From a bacterium (GTDB lineage Bacteria; Patescibacteriota; Minisyncoccia; Phycocordibacterales; CAIZLB01), in contig JBAXXP010000006.1 of assembly GCA_037127815.1 (NCBI GenBank), positions 1 through 40,234 of the forward strand: 40,234 bases of DNA. The letters are read 5' to 3'. Under the pieces are notes generated by a model. It was not told the DNA's origin. It worked only from the letters and a program-made list of their open reading frames with translations, and did no database searches. The position numbers and the translations under genes are program-made. Positions 38,657 to 40,234 of this stretch are shown here, in pieces (position 1 is the first letter of the stretch; each line of letters starts with the position of its first letter).

Positions 38657-38797
38657 GTTTCTCCGTTGGATAATAGAGGAAGAGAAACTACGTACTCTGG
38701 CCCTGCTACCAAGGCTGCTCTTATCAAGTTCCAGAAGGCAAACAAGGTTCCTGCTACAGGGTTCTTTGGGAAGATGACGAGGGGGGGTGGTGAGTAG
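38657..38797 (+). pseudogene. remnant of a peptidoglycan-binding (PGB_1) domain
   Basis: The open frame reads ...NRGRETTYSGPATKAALIK, then FQKANKVPATGFFGKMTRGG, and stops at 38797. It is the C-terminal half of a PG_binding_1 repeat with no start codon or gene body; an in-frame TAG at 38654 precedes it. The DNA from 38729 repeats the first ~60 nt of the window (AAGTTCCAGAAGGC, TTCTTTGGGAAGATGACGAG). It is probably a decayed duplicate of a larger surface-protein gene. Confidence 0.7.
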
Positions 38798-38828
38798 ATA
38801 GCTTTGTATAATTGAAAGTGTAAATTTA

Positions 38829-38860
38829 AAAAACTCTCAGACATAAATCTGAGAGTTTTT
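38829..38860 (+). terminator. intrinsic terminator
   Basis: AAAAACTCTCAGA pairs with TCTGAGAGTTTTT (13 bp, 6-nt loop). It lies after the PGB remnant and upstream of the secreted protein gene. Confidence 0.85.
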
Positions 38861-38884
38861 GCTTTCTCATTAATACTTTTGTGA

Positions 38885-38890
38885 TATAAT
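38885..38890 (+). promoter_or_regulatory. -10 box of secreted beta-propeller gene
   Basis: TATAAT, 8 nt, ATG at 38899 (a second ATG follows directly). Confidence 0.55.
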
Positions 38891-38898
38891 ATTAGCAT

Positions 38899-40234
38899 AT
38901 GATGAAGAAAATAAACTTGAAGTACACAATACTTACTATTCTATTGTTGGTATTTGTACTTGGTGGGGTTGGGAAGGTGGCGGAAGCGAGGATTTGGTGG
39001 ACCCAAGGTGGTGGTCAAAATTGGACCAAGATTGTTACATCCGCTGATGGAACAAAATTGTATGCGTATCTTGGTTCTGGAAGTAATGAATATATTTATA
39101 CTTCAACATCAAGTGGTATGACTTGGTCACCTGTGACTTCTCTTGGTATGAATAAATGGATAGGTATAGCTATGTCTTCAGATGGTACAAAAGTTGTTGC
39201 TGCTGGAAATACATCAAGCTATATTTACACTTCAACATCAAGTGGGGTAACTTGGGCAACGAGCACTTCAGCAATTGGGGCAAAAGACTGGAATTGTGTC
39301 GGCATGTCTAAAAGCGGCTCGAATATAATTGCGATAAATAATGCTGGAGCATTCAATAATGTTGCTTATGTTTCAACGACAACGGGTAATAGATGGGCAA
39401 GCTCTTCCTTGACTGGTGTCAATCATTACTCGTGTGCTGTTTCATCAGACGGCCTGGGTTTTTTTGTAACATTAATGAATACTGATTTTTCTAATACTTT
39501 GTTGTCATACTCTACATTTGCAAATATAAGTTATTCAAATAATGTACTTACGGGTGGAACTTGGTCAACTGATTTGACTGGTATTGGAGGTAAAATATAT
39601 ATAACAAAAGGCTCTGTGTTGTATGGTTCTGCTAACAACGGATTAACGTGGTCAACCTCAACAATTAGTTCTGTTACCGACTACAATACTCTATCTGGTT
39701 CGTTGGATGGAATTCATCTATATGCAGCTGGTATCAATGGTTTGTATTCTTCACATGATGGAGGGGTTAATTGGATACTGGATTCCTGGTTTAACCAATC
39801 TCAAAATATGGGATCAACCAGGGTTTCTGTTGTAACTTCAGATGACGGTTCTAAGGTGTATTCAGGTCTGTCTGTGGGTAGTATGTCTTTAGCTTTACCA
39901 GTTTTGTCCTCTCCAGGTACATTAATCTCTACGTCCTCCACCTCAATTAGCTGGACCACTGACGAAACATCAACCTCTACAATCTCATACGGACTTGCTG
40001 CAAATGTATATACTGGAATTCTACATTATGACCCAGTTATGTATGATAATTTTGGAACAACAACTCATTCATTTAACGTAACCAATCTTCTTCCTTGTAC
40101 AACATATAATTATATGTACAGCGCAACCGATAAATTCTGGAACACTTCCTCCTCCCCCAACTACTCTTTCAAAACATCAGGCTGTATAGCAAACACCACA
40201 TACATTCAATCAACCTCAACTGCAATCAGCAACC
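38899..40234 (+). CDS. secreted beta-propeller (BNR/YCF48-like) and fibronectin III protein, partial at window end
   Basis: The frame is open from 38899 to the window edge (445 codons seen, no stop). A signal peptide (MMKKINLKYTILTILLLVFV, cleavage near AEA-RIWW) is followed by repeats of the type SSDGTKVVAAG...IYTSTSSGVTWATS, at least five units to residue ~330, as in BNR/sialidase or YCF48-like propellers. Residues about 334-428 form a fibronectin type III-like domain (LISTSSTSISWTTDETSTST, TNLLPCTTYNYMYSATDK). In CPR such long Thr/Ser-rich proteins are surface or adhesion proteins; that role is inference. The 3' part lies outside. Confidence 0.85.
   Translation, partial: MMKKINLKYTILTILLLVFVLGGVGKVAEARIWWTQGGGQNWTKIVTSADGTKLYAYLGSGSNEYIYTSTSSGMTWSPVTSLGMNKWIGIAMSSDGTKVVAAGNTSSYIYTSTSSGVTWATSTSAIGAKDWNCVGMSKSGSNIIAINNAGAFNNVAYVSTTTGNRWASSSLTGVNHYSCAVSSDGLGFFVTLMNTDFSNTLLSYSTFANISYSNNVLTGGTWSTDLTGIGGKIYITKGSVLYGSANNGLTWSTSTISSVTDYNTLSGSLDGIHLYAAGINGLYSSHDGGVNWILDSWFNQSQNMGSTRVSVVTSDDGSKVYSGLSVGSMSLALPVLSSPGTLISTSSTSISWTTDETSTSTISYGLAANVYTGILHYDPVMYDNFGTTTHSFNVTNLLPCTTYNYMYSATDKFWNTSSSPNYSFKTSGCIANTTYIQSTSTAISN

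Overview
The window is a low-GC, densely packed chromosomal segment, most likely from a Patescibacteria (CPR) bacterium of the Parcubacteria type. The inference rests on a DUF5652 membrane protein, an RNase J with a long disordered head, an orphan family-5 solute-binding protein next to secG, a lemA-htpX unit, peptidoglycan-binding-domain fragments, almost no Shine-Dalgarno sequences, and many small membrane or hypothetical genes. No 16S rRNA or complete marker set is present, so the placement is an inference.

Layout. 1-8 kb: tail of a peptidoglycan-binding-domain gene, a methyltransferase with a basic repetitive head, a secreted CAP-domain protein, and on the minus strand an MFS transporter, RNase J, a solute-binding protein and SecG. 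8.5-11 kb: LemA, a small hypothetical protein, HtpX and a GNAT acetyltransferase, followed by tRNA-Ser(GGA). 11.1-14.4 kb: a structured spacer ending in a second copy of the tRNA 3' end, then NUDIX, Bro-N and two unknown genes. 14.4-24.2 kb: TyrS and a sugar-phosphate transferase, then a dispersed thymidylate set (DHFR-like, dCMP deaminase, a P-loop kinase, ThyA, GlyA, dUTPase, dTMP kinase). Two unknown genes with strong TTGACA promoters are embedded in it, one of them a helical-repeat protein. 24.3-27 kb: SDR, a RecB-type nuclease, and two small three-helix membrane proteins with similar leaders. 27.1-31.7 kb: a minus-strand accessory block holding a polyprenyl-synthase-like (ComQ-like) enzyme overlapping a six-helix sensor kinase, an unknown gene, and an AbiE-type toxin-antitoxin pair with an operator. 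31.8-40.2 kb: DUF5652 protein, a small secreted ORF plus a CPxC membrane protein, aquaporin, flavodoxin-fold reductase, DUF192 protein, a class II ribonucleotide reductase, a second peptidoglycan-binding fragment, and the start of a secreted beta-propeller/FN3 protein that runs off the end.

Two genome-wide habits stand out. First, about sixteen genes have a TANNNT -10 box 6-10 nt before the start codon, which predicts leaderless mRNAs. A minority of unknown accessory genes instead have TTGACA-type promoters and long, sometimes structured leaders. Second, a perfect 28-nt palindrome (half-site GGGGTCAGGCACCA) occurs four times, always between co-directional genes just upstream of a promoter, with flanks that differ between copies but stay complementary.

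The most promising candidates for an undescribed system are the ComQ-like enzyme with its membrane kinase, and the AbiE pair with a linked third gene. The two small membrane genes with shared leaders come next.
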